From positions 310,001-374,000 of the forward strand of contig AJFK01001090.1 of NCBI GenBank assembly GCA_000467715.1: a DNA stretch of 64,000 bases, written 5' to 3'. This document shows, piece by piece, positions 35,158 through 47,000 of this stretch. How positions within the stretch are numbered: the stretch's first letter is position 1; the number at the start of each line of letters is the position of its first letter. A program made the translations under genes and the position numbers. The DNA is from Hysterium pulicare CBS 123377 (taxonomy: Eukaryota; Ascomycota; Dothideomycetes; Hysteriales; Hysteriaceae). The notes below the pieces were generated by a model. The model saw nothing but the letters and a program-made list of their open reading frames with translations, did not search any database and had not been told where the DNA came from.

Positions 35158-36338
35158 TCTTGAATGACCTGGGAAGTTCAAGCTCCGGTTACAGCGGTAG
35201 CTTGATGGTCAAGAGATGGAGTTGGTTGCAAATGAAGATGGAATTGAGGTACAGAGAAATCAAGAGAAGTACTCCGTTTTTATATTGCGATGAAGCCTAG
35301 TGAGGCTGACTTGACTGTCGGTAAGAAGCGGAGACAATGTCTTGAGTGAAAGTCTTATGGTGTTGCTCAAGTCATAAGAGCAGGATATACAAGAAAAGCC
35401 GCTTTCAACCTCGACGACTTCCTTTACTCAAGGTGTAGCAGACTGACGGCGCCGACCTTTTATGTTCTAAAGCAGCACATGAGCCCTTCCAACTCATCTG
35501 GCGAACTTTCTCCCGTTGCTTATCTACTCTTCGCACCGATATCTCTTCCACCGTCGTTGGTGTAACACAAACCTCCCCATGATCAGCAAACACGGGCCGC
35601 ATGGCACTCCCGTGCTCCGACTATCAGAACTTCTTCACAAAGACATTGGAGCGGTCTACTATCCATATCACACCTACTGATACAAAACTTCAGGCTGCAG
35701 TTTCTGAAGCCTCGGTTTGAACATACCGCTAATCATGTGCTTCCAACACTTTCCACTTTATCTGGTCAACGAACGTAACATGCTCGGAATACTACCTAAC
35801 GCTGTACATGTTACATCCACTCCCTAGTAGTATAGAGCACGAGATGGCGAGTTCACACGGAACTTGGGTCTGCTGCCCCGATAACGTGCCGTACTTTTCG
35901 GTATCGCGAAGGTGGAATGGCGGCTGAGCCGTAGCATCAATAAAGCCATGGGCCGACATCAATGAAATTACGGTGTATACACATCCGTAACGCCTTGTCC
36001 CGATCCCGTGTATTTGGGAGGGGAAGCCTAATGCTCCTTTTTCCGCAATCCTCCTGCCGAGCTCTTGTCGCCAATTCGGAAAGCTTTATATATAGTATAG
36101 GGTAGCGGAGAGGGAGGGCCTACACAAATAAATGATAACCTAGCTTTCCTTCCTTTCTCTGGAAAGGGGAGGAGTCCTCACCAGAGAAAGGACATCACTA
36201 ACAAGAAACACCGGACCTATATCTTCATCACCTCACTCGTTCGACCCCTTCAAGCCCTTGCCCTTACCCACCCTATTTCCAATCCATGCAGTTTGACTCC
36301 CTTCCTAACTGCTAAACTAAATTTACTCCAAAATCTTA

Positions 36339-36356
36339 CTCTCTCTCTCTCTCTCT
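36339..36356. repeat. (CT)n microsatellite
   Basis: Nine perfect CT units in non-coding DNA, inside a pyrimidine-rich region. Confidence 0.9.
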
Positions 36357-36575
36357 AAATAAACCCAACTCCACCCTCAAGTCAGTTCGCATATGTGGCC
36401 CCCTGCCAATCCCCCCAAAATCTGTCTACCACCATAACCAGCATGTTCAAATAAGCTCACCGCGGAGATCCTGACCTCGGCTTGGATGCCGATTGAACGG
36501 GTGGGGGGACTACTCACCGACTTCCGACTTCCGATTTTTGAATGTGCTTAATCCGCTGCGGTGAGGGAGGCGGTG

Positions 36576-36625
36576 ATTGGAGGGAAGGGAAGGGAAGAGA
36601 TGGGAAGAGATGGGAGAGAGGGGAG
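36576..36625. repeat. purine-rich GGGAA/GGGAAGAGAT tandem tract
   Basis: Imperfect tandem units of GGGAA followed by GGGAAGAGAT on the plus strand. A polypurine tract of this kind may form unusual DNA structure; it is close to, but outside, the 3' end of gep3. Confidence 0.75.
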
Positions 36626-36907
36626 TTAAAATGAAAGGAAGCTTGTGATGGGGTGGTCTGGATGAAGGCGTCGAAGGACGATTTGGGGTGGATGTTAGAT
36701 GTTGGTTTGATATTTACATAGAAGAATAAGATAATTACATGTGTTTTACATATACTCCTACCTCCAACCTTATCTATCACCACCTACTTCAACTAGAAAA
36801 CATCGGGTCCCTCAACCCATCTATATCCCTTTTCATCCCTCTCAAAGATCCAAGACTCTCTCCAAACCTCCCCATTCCCTCACTGACTCCCTTCCACCCA
36901 AAAGCGC

Positions 36908-39145
36908 CTAAGAACCCTTTCCCACCGCGACAGCCCTCTTCTCCCTGCCCCTCCGACTCATCTTCAAACTCCTCATACTCAATCTCGGCCGACTCTTCCT
37001 CTCATTCCTAGACTTCGGTTTCGGGCCTCCAAGCAGAGATGCAGACATGGGTTGTCTGACACCTATGAACTTGCCTTCGGGGGTGAAGATCTCGACTTCG
37101 GGGAAGGGAGGAGGAGAAGGCGTTTCGTTGAACGAGGGAGATGAGGTTTCGGCCTCTGCGAGATCGAAAGCATCTAGTTCGCGCTCATTACCAGCTTCAG
37201 GGTCGAGAAGTCTGAAGGAGGAATCTGGGGGCGAATACGAGGATGCCGAGGGTGGAGGTATATGTTTTGGTTTCCGCACCTGAGCCACTAGTTCCACCCA
37301 CCCGACACCCTCGATCAGGATATCGGCGCTATAGATGACAAAAGGGAGTTTCTCGGGTTTCATTTTCCCGGCTTTTGGGTTTGTGAGCGGGCCGGCGAGT
37401 TTGCGGGTTACGTCCCATTTCAATTGGATTGTGCCGGCGGATCTAATTTTGGAGCCTACGCCTTCGTCCATTATGGTTTTGATGCCGGACTCCAGTGTCT
37501 GCGTTTGGATTCCGGTTGCTTTCTCTAGACTCGTGATGTGGGGATGGAGGGGCACAAAGGGGTGAGCGATGAAGATCAGCCCTTCTGTCTTGGGTGTTAT
37601 TCTGATCAAGCCGCCACCTAGCAGGAGGCTTTTGCCTGGCTTGAGAACGCATTGTTCCGGTGTGATGCGGTGTGTCATGACTAGGCTGGCGCGGTCTTCG
37701 GGTTTGACGAAGGATTCGAGAGAGGGTGTAGTGCGCGCGAGACCGGGGAGGTCAACAAGCTCACCTCGTTTGTTGCCGAAGGGAATGCGGATTGGAGAAG
37801 CGGTTGTCCCGGGGAGAGAGGAAATGACGGGCATGGTCGGGAAGGGTGTTTCCGGCTGAGGTGGAGGAAGGAGAGGGGAAGAGTTGAGGTCGTCGAGATC
37901 TACATTGGAGTCATGGTCGATGATGGTGTCTGGCGGAGGTTTGATACCAGTTTGCTCTTGTGCTTTTGCCGCTCGAGCAATCTCTTCGTCTTCCTCCGCT
38001 AGTTGCTCTTGTATTTTCACAAGCTCTGCCACTGATTTTGCAGCTGCTTGCATTTGTTCTCTCTCAACAGCGCTCCTAATCTTACGGACATTGATGTCTT
38101 TCGTTCCGCCTCTTCCTTTTGGAAATACCACTTCAAATAAGTTGCTTTTTCCGACGTTCACTTTTCCGACCATCCATCCGCCTCCTCCTCGTTCCCAGAT
38201 ATCCTCTTTGACTTCTTTGGTCCACCATCCTCGCATCGCGCTCACCAACCTCACGTTGCCTAGTCGAGCATTTCTACCCACTCTACCGAGCGCTCCTCGG
38301 AGCACTTCCTGTATGTATGGCATCAATTTATCCACCTGCTCTTTCAGCGGCGCTAGAAGATCGCTTCTCGTGATTATAAAACTGACTTCTGCTATCCTGT
38401 CTCCACTCACCCATCCTCTGTGTCTCGATCTCCGATTCTGCGTTCGCAGTCTCGGAAGCTTAAGTGCTGTTTGTAGGTTTGGGACCAGAGACATTGGGAA
38501 GTCTGCTGCGTCGATGACATGGTAGATGTGGTTGCGTCTGTGGGGTGATTCGGCGATTGTTTCTTGGATGGCGGAAACGGAGGGATGGTGAATTGAAATA
38601 CCGGTATGATGATGAAGGAGATTGTGGCAGCGATCGCAGATGGGCGTCGAGGGTGCGGGTTTCTCGGGCGTGCTCGTAAGGACATTCTTGTCAAGACCTA
38701 GCTCCTGCAGGACTTTAGCATCTACTCGCTGTAAAGCGGTTGTGTAGATGCTGTCATCGGCCTCCTTTGGTTGGCTGCCATCATAGTTGAGATAGGCATT
38801 TACGACATGGCGGTCGAGGGAGTAGTATCCCGCTTCCTTCTTCTCAACGGTCTGAGATGGGGCTCCACATCCGGGACAGCTTATCGGAAGGTCTCGCGCT
38901 GGCTTCGGAGGCAAGGAGAGGGTGGCATGATCAGCAGGGGGCTCGGAAGGGCTTGCAGCAGTCTCTTGTTGTTTTCGTCTGGCGGTGGAAAATGTGGTGA
39001 TATGATCGGGCCGTGTTTTCGGGCGAAGGGTAGGGGGTGTGGGTCCTCGCAGCAGGGCAGGACAGAGAAAGATGGGAATTGAGGTATGGGAAACGTTCAA
39101 TTCACGGCTTAGGACGTTCGTGGCCTGGCGAAGAGCCGGTCGCAT
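36908..39145 (-). CDS. gep3: Gep3-like mitochondrial circularly permuted GTPase
   Basis: A single-exon frame of 745 residues starting at MRPALRQATNVLSRELN, a typical mitochondrial presequence; the frame upstream lacks a better ATG. It has two zinc-type pairs (CPGCGAP and CDRCHNLLHHH), then GTPase motifs in permuted order. These are ITRSD (G4), VSAMRGW (G5), GKVNVGKSNLFEVVF (G1 P-loop) and, much later, LVDLPGL (G3). This permuted order and the zinc ribbon mark the YqeH/Gep3 group. Yeast Gep3 (Mtg3) acts in the mitochondrial matrix in small ribosomal subunit assembly and shows genetic interaction with prohibitins. A long Glu/Pro-rich insert separates G1 from G3. Its start faces aspartate aminotransferase across 300 bp. 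Confidence 0.88.
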   Translation of the reverse strand: MRPALRQATNVLSRELNVSHTSIPIFLCPALLRGPTPPTLRPKTRPDHITTFSTARRKQQETAASPSEPPADHATLSLPPKPARDLPISCPGCGAPSQTVEKKEAGYYSLDRHVVNAYLNYDGSQPKEADDSIYTTALQRVDAKVLQELGLDKNVLTSTPEKPAPSTPICDRCHNLLHHHTGISIHHPSVSAIQETIAESPHRRNHIYHVIDAADFPMSLVPNLQTALKLPRLRTQNRRSRHRGWVSGDRIAEVSFIITRSDLLAPLKEQVDKLMPYIQEVLRGALGRVGRNARLGNVRLVSAMRGWWTKEVKEDIWERGGGGWMVGKVNVGKSNLFEVVFPKGRGGTKDINVRKIRSAVEREQMQAAAKSVAELVKIQEQLAEEDEEIARAAKAQEQTGIKPPPDTIIDHDSNVDLDDLNSSPLLPPPQPETPFPTMPVISSLPGTTASPIRIPFGNKRGELVDLPGLARTTPSLESFVKPEDRASLVMTHRITPEQCVLKPGKSLLLGGGLIRITPKTEGLIFIAHPFVPLHPHITSLEKATGIQTQTLESGIKTIMDEGVGSKIRSAGTIQLKWDVTRKLAGPLTNPKAGKMKPEKLPFVIYSADILIEGVGWVELVAQVRKPKHIPPPSASSYSPPDSSFRLLDPEAGNERELDAFDLAEAETSSPSFNETPSPPPFPEVEIFTPEGKFIGVRQPMSASLLGGPKPKSRNERKSRPRLSMRSLKMSRRGREKRAVAVGKGS

Positions 39146-39445
39146 AGTGAGGGTGATGAGTAACAGCACTGCAGATGGCGGAGAGTGAATAGACGCTCGA
39201 CATTTTGTAATTTTCAGCTTGGCCTTTGCCTTGTCGGGCGAATTGGCACCGAAAAAGTACCAAAGCAAATGCGTGGATGGGTGTCCAAGCTCCTCCCACG
39301 CCAAAACAAAATCGAATTGGTCAAGGTTGGAGAATCCCCTAACAGTGCCCGGCTCAACATCTTCCCATTCTGTATTCTAGGACTCATCTCCCTAGCCATT
39401 CTCAATCTCAGCCCTTACGTTGACCTATCACATATCCTCATCACT
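39146..39445. promoter_or_regulatory. shared divergent promoter region, gep3 / aspartate aminotransferase
   Basis: The 300 bp between two start codons of opposite strand must carry both promoters. Both products are probably mitochondrial. No factor site is claimed. Confidence 0.5.
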
Positions 39446-41138
39446 ATGTTTCCATCCTCAAGAACAGCTCTGCGCCAAGCTGCATCCGCGTCCAAGCAGT
39501 GCTCCGTCAAAAACGGAGTCAGAGCTGCTTCAGCTTGGGCAAAAGTCCCTCAAGGACCTCCCGTGAGTTGATTGCATAGCTTTCATCACAATTGACACTA
39601 ACGGGAGCCTAGGATGTAAGCTCTCACCCGTCAGATCCCCGCCGAAGTAGTTACTCACCGCCTCACTTTTGCCCAGGCAATTTTAGGTGAGCATGGAACT
39701 TTTCATCAATTAGAATCAGAAACATCGACGTCTAACATTCTCTAGGTATCACCGAGGCCTTCAAAGCTGATTCCAACTCCGAGAAAATCAACTTGGGTTC
39801 GTGTCCTTATATTCGCTACGAACGGCACCTCCGAGCTCCGCGACTGACAATGTTAAGGTGTGGGTGCATACCGAGATGATAAGGGAAAGCCATACGTTCT
39901 TCCATCGGTAAAGCAAGCAGAGAAGAAGGTTGTGGACTCGGGCGCGGACAAGGAGTATGCTGGCATCACTGGTGTTCCAGCCTTCACGAAGGCTGCAGCT
40001 TTGCTCGCCTACGGTCCCGACTCTGCACCTATCAAGGAGGACAGGATAGTCATCACTCAGTCAATCTCGGGTACTGGTGCTCTTCGAATTGGCGGCGCGT
40101 TCCTTGAGCGCTTCTACCCCGGAGCAAAGACCATCTACATTCCCAATCCTAGCTGGGCAAACCACAATGCAGTCTTCAAGGACTCAGGACTGAAGGTGGA
40201 GAAGTACCGATACTACAACAAGGATACCATCGGACTTGACTTCGATGGTATGGTCGCAGATATCAAGGGCATGCCAAAAGGCAGCATCGTCCTTCTCCAT
40301 GCTTGTGCCCATAACCCAACTGGTGTTGATCCTACTGAGGAACAATGGCGTGCAATTGCCGATGCCGTGAAGGAGGGAGAGCATTTCCCATTTTTCGACA
40401 TGGCCTATCAAGGATTTGCCAGTGGTGACACCAACAAGGACGCCTATGCCCTTAGGTATTTCATCAAGGAGGGTCTCCGTCCCGTACTTGCCCAGAGCTT
40501 CGCGAAGAATATGGTACGACCTAGACTTCCAACCTGCACCTATCGAATGTGACGTTACTAAAAATAAGAAATCAGGGTCTATACGGTGAGCGAGTTGGCG
40601 CCTTCTCTGTTGTCTGCGAATCTGCAGAGGAGAAGAAGCGAGTCGACTCTCAGATCAAGATTCTCGTGCGACCTCTCTATTCGAACCCGCCCATCCACGG
40701 CGCCCGCATTGCGTCGGAAATCTTGAACGACCCTGCATTGAACAAGCAATGGCTTGGCGAGGTCAAGGGTATGGCCGATCGCATCATCACCATGCGTGCG
40801 TTGTTGAAGGAGAATTTGGAGAAACTTGGCAGCAAGCATGACTGGAGCCACATCACTTCCCAGATTGGCATGTTCGCGTATACAGGTCTGAAACCTGAGC
40901 AGATGGATGTTCTGGCCAAGGAGGTAAGTTTATCCTTTCTTTCACCAGTGATTACTGGACCTGCCTCTCTTTGCTCGAGGAGCTTCCTTTGGACGAATGA
41001 TATTTCCGACGAATACGATAACTGATCTTGTATTAGCACTCCGTCTATGCCACCAAGGACGGAAGAATATCCGTTGCAGGCATCACCTCGGGCAACGTCA
41101 AACGTCTCGCAGAAGCTATCTACAAGATCACGGGTTAA
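39446..41138 (+). CDS. aspartate aminotransferase, probably mitochondrial
   Basis: Seven coding exons: 39446-39562, 39613-39615, 39677-39686, 39746-39796, 39858-40513, 40576-40923 and 41037-41138. Together they give 428 residues. The N-terminus ([16 protein letters not shown]) is a basic, Ser/Ala-rich presequence. Family motifs include [37 protein letters not shown], the cofactor region [13 protein letters not shown], and [19 protein letters not shown] with the PLP-binding lysine at about residue 277. The enzyme exchanges aspartate and 2-oxoglutarate for oxaloacetate and glutamate (malate-aspartate shuttle). The second exon would be only GAT, encoding the Asp conserved in GPPD of animal and fungal homologues; the third is 10 nt. 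All phases fit. One intron uses a weak GTTCGT donor. Confidence 0.93.
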
Positions 41139-44100
41139 AAGGCATATACTCTTCTAATCTCCCCGCTTCGGCTTCTATGTACTGTACAGTGTGCGAAATA
41201 CAAAAAGATTGGCTAGAGCGTAGCATATAGTAGACAGCAGTAGCATAACAACCCAACCCCATCCCTTTCAGCCTCAAAGCTTCATGGATACGTGCCGTTG
41301 AACCGGAGGATGAGTGCACCCGCAGGACCATTACCATGATTCCCTTGATCACATGGCAACGGTCATGCGGATGTTCAGCCAATTGAAGACGAGCCGAGAG
41401 TTCCGAAAGTGCTCACTTCCAGAATCCTTATACTGAATTTCCAAGAGATTCCATGCGGCATGAAGTCTGGTTCAGCAGGACGCAGATTGTCGATCCCTAG
41501 CCTCTTACGGCTAGCTAGCGGTTACGTGACTCGGATTTCAAGGGTCTAACTTGGCCAAGGGTCTAACATAGATCCGCTCGCTTCCACCTGCCGCCATTTC
41601 AGCCCAAAGAAACTGTTCTTGCATTGATTCATGACACCCAGGGAGGTCTGTTCCAGCTACGTCTCGTGCGCAGCCAGACACAAAGCATGCGAGGAGGAAT
41701 GCGAACCCGCAGGTGTCGCACAAATTCTGGACAGAACGGTGAGGAGAGTTAGATATAGGTACTACCATGCGGGCAGGAGGAAAGTAGCGTTGAACGCCAC
41801 GAGTATCCCACGAGGGAAATGGAACGCTTGTGTGACTGCCTACCTAGGCTACCTATGACGCTACTACGAATACCTAGACAGTCGAGATCTTATCAGTATT
41901 CCCCGATCCCCGGGTAGTTGTTGCATTTGCACGACAGAGAGTAGCGTTTGAGCTTGTTGGTAGGGCGCTCTTAAACTCTAGGTAATTCTTCACCGTTCGG
42001 GCTTTGGTTTTGACAGCATAGATGTGTGAATTTGCATGCTTTGCTGTTTTCCCTCTCATTTGAATACATAGTAATAAATAGATGACAAAGGTGTCTGACT
42101 GGAACTTGTAGGTTATATGCCTTAGTTCAGAGTCTGTATTCCTTGCAAAGACCTGGGTATCTCTAGTCCGGCGACGGGATAAAGTGATTGGCACGATATG
42201 AATTCATATTATTGAATATTAGCGGCTTGCAGCTCTCCGTTATTGGGTTGTCTTGGTAAGTTCTCCTTGCTTTTTTCTCTAAGTCACTCATATCGCAACG
42301 AAATTGAACTACATGGTGAGCTTTGACTATAATCACCGCTTACTTGTGGTTGAGCCTGACCATCCTCTCCGTCCAAATCGCTGACAACGAACTTTGCAGC
42401 ACAGACGTACTGTAACGTCGAGTAAACTCTTAGTGGAAAGCTTTTTTGCTTGCCCATCTATCACTGCGACCGCAACTGCTAATAAGCCAGGGCCAAAACG
42501 GACGGATAAAACGGCTTCATTGGAGAGTACAAGGGTAACGATGGAGAGAGTGACAACATAGGCACGTAATATGATCTCTATGGACTGGAAGTTCGTGGAT
42601 TCGCGTTTCGAATGAGGAAGTTTTAACGACACTAACAATGTGCCAGCGTCTGAGCTTTGCATACTTTAGCGTATCTGTGGTTCTACGAGACGACGAGGTG
42701 AGATGCGGCTCTGAAATACTTACCCCTTCCGGTTAGCGCACTTCCTGATCTCGTTCCTTTCTTCGCGAGCAGTGTTGGAGACCATCTAGGTACCCAACTT
42801 TCAGGCTACTTCAGAAGCCGAAAGAAAAGTTGGCGTGAAAGTGGGACCAATATCCCGCATCGGGTCAGGTCGGATAGGGTAACCCTTCTTTTGCTCTCCT
42901 TGTCCTGCACGTTGCCTGGTTGCAAGCGTGCAGATCCCTTTGGTCCCCCACCATGACTGATCTGACGTTGCTATCACGTACCACTACCTATGCATCGATC
43001 ATGCCTCAGCCGGAAAGTAAAAGGACAAGTTCTGTTTCTCGGATTCGTATGTCGAACGAATTGAGACTTCTTTCCACGCGGCCGTCCCAGTCTCAGCGCA
43101 TTCTGCATCCGACTTACTAGGCGACTTTTCCAGATGCAGGGTCAAGGTCGACGGGGCGGATGCGGAGTTGCGGCACTCTCTAAGACCAGAATAGAGTAGC
43201 TTTGCATGACCCTTACACGCACGGTGACGAAGACTGGCGGTGACGTAGAGGCTTGTCTGTTCCGTTTCCCTGGACAGCTTTTGCGTGGATAGTCGCACGA
43301 ATAAAGACTCATCAGCATCAGCGACATTAAAAATCGAATCCAGACCTCCTTGGCATTTCGAAATCATGGCCCTCCACCACGTTCTGATCCGGCGGGAAAC
43401 ACGCCCAAGACCTCACTGATCTGCGACAAGACATGGCCCGTCGGTAACAACTATCACTGCAAACCGGCTTCTGTCCATAGATTGTCTAGTTCGCCGAGCT
43501 GCACGACCTTGAATCGGCTGCAAGAGCACAATGATAGACACGGCTGTTCCTATTCCGCGACCTGGTGATGGATGGCCGTGATAGTACGAGCGTAGGAACC
43601 GCTTCCATGAGCTTCCTTTTCGATTCCTTGACCACAGCTTTGCCATGGCATGGTGCTTGAACCGTGGGAATGTGAGACTGTCACATCCCCACTTAGTAGC
43701 CGATCTAATTGCCCTCGGGAGTGATAATTATTTGAACTCATCCTGTAACCCTTTCGGCCGCTGCTTTGCTTCTTCGTCTATCTCACCGATCCGCTTTCAC
43801 CTTCGGCGGCAGCGTGCTCGATTGTCACAACATCCCGTCTCCACTAAGCTTCGGTAAACATCCCGAGCTGTACGGCAGGACGGCCAATCCTACCTAGGTG
43901 CACAAGGCGGGGCAAGATTTCTCTAGGGAATACATCAAAGGGACTGGCTCCGGGAAGAAATCAACTAGACAATTCCTCATCTCGTTCTCTTCTAAGCAAC
44001 AATACTCTTCCTTGTGCATACATCTGTTCTCGTACGCTTAGTATTTAGCTTTGAAGAGGAAACGTGCAAACGGGCCGAGCCTTGTTCGCATCTTCGTCAT

Positions 44101-44465
44101 CAGCACCGCCAATTCGCTCCGAAAATTTGTCGGGCTTACCTGCGAAACCCTACGGCTCCAAACCAATCCCACGGGTCGAGAGGCAAAGACGTCTTCGAGT
44201 TTATTAGTGCGCAAATGCAGATTGAGCAGACAGAATAACTTTCGGTTCAACTAAGCAAGTCGTGGGCGGTTAAATAAAGCATGCCTAGGACGGCGGAGGG
44301 AAATACCGATGACAGGGTTCGTGACCTTTGCCCCTCCATTTCCTCTTCTTTCACCAAAGTCTCCGAAACAACCTCGAATTTTCTCCTTTCGCGGCCTATA
44401 CACCTATTTCTTTCTTTAAGCACACGATTGACCCATTCCGCGGTTTTTAGAGCGAAGGAGATATC
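41139..44465. other. long intergenic stretch, no gene seen
   Basis: About 3.3 kb with only short ORFs on both strands, none with a motif. A minus-strand ATG frame at 42333-42662 (109 codons) is hydrophobic in places but unsupported. CCTAGGTA-like motifs occur near 41845, 42787 and 43892. Confidence 0.55.
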
Positions 44466-44941
44466 ATGGCCATCCCCGGCGCCGGCGACACTATCGATGC
44501 CGCCACCTTTGAGCAGATCCTCGAGATGGACGACGACGAAGAAGAGAGGGAGTTCTCGAAGTCCATTGTCTACGATTTTTTCACCCAGGCCGAGAGCACC
44601 TTCGACAAGATGAACGCGAACTTGTAAGCTCTTCTCTGTGCCGTTTCTCCCGCGCACGACGGCTCACTAACATACTTTGCAGGGAGAAGAAAGACCTCGC
44701 CCAACTTTCAGCACTCGGCCATTTTCTCAAAGGCTCCTCGGCGACTCTCGGCCTCACAAAAGTCAAAGACAGTTGCGAGAAGATACAGCATTTTGGGCAG
44801 AATAAGGATGAGACTGGCACAAGAGATGAACCCGACGACGAAGTATGCCTGAAGAAGCTACGAACAACAATCGAGCAGGCCAAGAACGAGTTTCACGATG
44901 TGGAGAAGCTCCTAAAGAAATTCTATCACGACGAGTCATGA
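44466..44941 (+). CDS. ypd1: Ypd1-like histidine-containing phosphotransfer protein
   Basis: Two exons (44466-44623 and 44683-44941) with a 59-bp intron give 138 residues. It is a lone HPt domain: helices around FEQILEMDDDEEEREFSKSI and a phospho-acceptor motif LGHFLKGSSATLGL, with the histidine at about residue 66. In fungi this protein passes phosphate from hybrid histidine kinases to the response regulators Ssk1 and Skn7, controlling the HOG osmotic-stress pathway and oxidative-stress genes; filamentous fungi usually keep one copy, essential in several species. The acidic insert before the last helix (DETGTRDEPDDE) is common in fungal members. Pyrimidine-rich DNA precedes the start. The gene looks intact. 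Confidence 0.94.
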
Positions 44942-45698
44942 GACTTGGGCTGAATTTCCTCAATAGGTGTTTTACGATTCTCCTTGGGTCGCTGGTGAGC
45001 AGCAGGGCATTGCGGGGCTCGTGATGCATTACTTCACGATGGACGTCATTGTGTACGGCTTCACACGACCCAAAACTTATTCCACAATACCTCTTGTCTT
45101 TTCAATGTTCTTCATGACGATATTAGACCTTGGAACTCTGCAAGATAGCATGGCTGGGCTTTGGATGGGCACTGATGTTTCTTTTCTCTTTGGTTGACAG
45201 CCGCGGGGCGGGGCAAGGGACCTTTTACTTAGCCCGTCATCTGTCACGAGCAGCGGCTTTGGGGCAGTTGGCTCTCAATCCATTTCTTTAACGACCTCTG
45301 GGCTGTCTTGCTTGGCCACCTGTATGCGACACCAAATTCAATGTCTTTTGGAGAGCTTACAGCACTCCCGAGTTGGGGTCTCGCCCTGCCGATCCCTGGC
45401 ACGCTTTCGTAACACGCAGACACCAGTACCGCGTTCACAACTCCGACGCCATGCCTCTAAGGGCCAGTGCATTTTGTGCAAGGCTGACATAAAACAACTA
45501 GACTTCACCACCGCAGATCACCTCGTGATGTTCCTACAATTTGGTCTGCCTGTCTAATTTAGTACCATTGCGATTCTATCAACTACAGGTCATTCATCCT
45601 CTTTCACATACCTCTCCGCCCAATTTAGATTCATTCGAGAGGTCCCGACTAGAAGGGAGCCCCGAAAACGCAAATCCATCCACCCGTCACTCCTTCTC
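44942..45698. other. intergenic, no gene seen
   Basis: 3' flank of ypd1 and the pyrimidine-rich promoter of the next gene. Short ORFs only. Confidence 0.6.
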
Positions 45699-47000
45699 AT
45701 GCTCAAAGCCCCCTTCCCGTCAGTCTTCTCTACCGCAATCACATCCAGACCTCCCCTTAATTTCTCTCTCCTCTTCCACTTCCCCGTAAATACCTCTCTC
45801 ACACATCATCTCCACACCCGTCAATTCCCACACTCTAACTCCCCCCACCACGCCCCCATGCCTCGCAAGCGCATTCCCAAAAACGCACCAAACGACTACC
45901 TCGACGGCGAGAAATTGATCGATAATTCTGAACCACGTCTCACACTCCAAGACGCCTCTTCTCAGACTCAGCCCCAGACCCAGCTGAGCTCGCTATCAAA
46001 ACCCATCTCACCACCCCAAATCTCCCCCACAAACCCTATGTCCAGAAGCGACAGAAAAGAGAACCCGTACGGGAAAAGAGGAGGGAGCTATGGCAAGGGC
46101 AAGAGCAAGGCAAGAGGAAGCGAGGCCAAGAAGAAAAAACCATCCCTAACGCACTTCCTATGTCTGCCGCTCGTGAATCCGAGCTCTAGAGAGCAGCTTA
46201 CTTCTAGTTTAGAAGCATTTAGAGAGGATGTGGGAGAAGAGGTTGTACCTCGGAAAGCAATCAGGCCGATTGGAACGCTGCATCTAACGCTGGGGGTGAT
46301 GAGTCTAGAGGACGGAGTAGGCGGAGCGTTGGACTTGCTCTCGTCTCTCGATCTGCGCGAAATATTACGGGAAGCTTCTACTTCCCCACTTCCCAAAACG
46401 GACACCTTGGAAGAAGCAGCGCTAGAGTCATCGATGCGAAAAGATCCCCTAGTGATAGATCTCACTTCTCTAACACCCATGCACGCACCCCATAAAACGT
46501 CTATCCTCTACGCCGAACCGATCGATAAGGAGAATCGCCTCTATTCTTTTGCGCGCAGGCTGAGAGATAGGTTCGTGGAAGAAGGGATTTTGGTGAGGGA
46601 GGAGCGGGAATTGAAATTGCATGCAACGATTGTGAATACGATTTATGCTAAAGCGGGGCGGCGAGGGAGGGGTGGGCATGGTCGGGGAGGCGAGGGGAAA
46701 GAGGGACACGAAAGAGAAGGAGTCGAAAGCGTCGTCGGCGAAGGCGAAGAAAACACTTCTGCCCCGGAAACTTCTACACAGCAACTCCCTTCTTCACATG
46801 GCCATGGCCCTCAGGCGAAATCTTTCCTTAAAATCGACGCTACGGAGCTGATCTCTAGATACAAGGGTTTTGTTTGGGCGCGGGATGTCAGGATCGATAG
46901 AGTGGCTATCTGTAAGCTGGGCGCGAAGAAGATTTTAGGTGCTAGCAGTGGAGAGGTCGTGGGGGAGGAGTATGAAGTCGTGGCTGAGAAGATGATCTGA
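45699..47000 (+). CDS. AKAP7-like / ASCC1-type 2H phosphoesterase-fold protein
   Basis: A single-exon frame of 433 residues from an ATG at 45699. A second ATG at 45858 (MPRKRIPKNAPNDYLDGEK) may be the real start, because the extra 53 residues come from pyrimidine-rich leader-like DNA. The conserved part begins THFLCLPLVN and has the two His-x-Thr motifs of the 2H phosphoesterase superfamily, HLT in IGTLHLTLGVM and HAT in ELKLHATIVNTIYAK. It ends in a conserved VWARDVRIDRVAICKLGAKK. This matches the AKAP7 nuclear-signal/RNA-ligase-like domain, also in ASCC1, proposed to bind or cleave nucleotides or RNA. A low-complexity Gly/Glu-rich insert follows the second motif. The actual substrate is unknown. 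Confidence 0.83.
   Translation: MLKAPFPSVFSTAITSRPPLNFSLLFHFPVNTSLTHHLHTRQFPHSNSPHHAPMPRKRIPKNAPNDYLDGEKLIDNSEPRLTLQDASSQTQPQTQLSSLSKPISPPQISPTNPMSRSDRKENPYGKRGGSYGKGKSKARGSEAKKKKPSLTHFLCLPLVNPSSREQLTSSLEAFREDVGEEVVPRKAIRPIGTLHLTLGVMSLEDGVGGALDLLSSLDLREILREASTSPLPKTDTLEEAALESSMRKDPLVIDLTSLTPMHAPHKTSILYAEPIDKENRLYSFARRLRDRFVEEGILVREERELKLHATIVNTIYAKAGRRGRGGHGRGGEGKEGHEREGVESVVGEGEENTSAPETSTQQLPSSHGHGPQAKSFLKIDATELISRYKGFVWARDVRIDRVAICKLGAKKILGASSGEVVGEEYEVVAEKMI

Larger units (their letters stand above)
35158..36907. other. intergenic, no gene seen; low-complexity tracts
   Basis: About 1.75 kb, holding the upstream region of the Cys/Lys-rich gene and the 3' flank of gep3. It includes a (CT)n tract and a purine-rich tract listed separately. 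No supported coding sequence. Confidence 0.6.

Noticed and set aside
41840-43900. Repeated CCTAGGTA-like motifs here and near 5265
   Set aside because: Short palindromic motif seen a few times without regular spacing; not enough to call an element or a regulatory array.
41139-44465. Search for a hidden gene in the 3.3-kb gap
   Set aside because: No ORF with family motifs or coherent splice chain was found on either strand.
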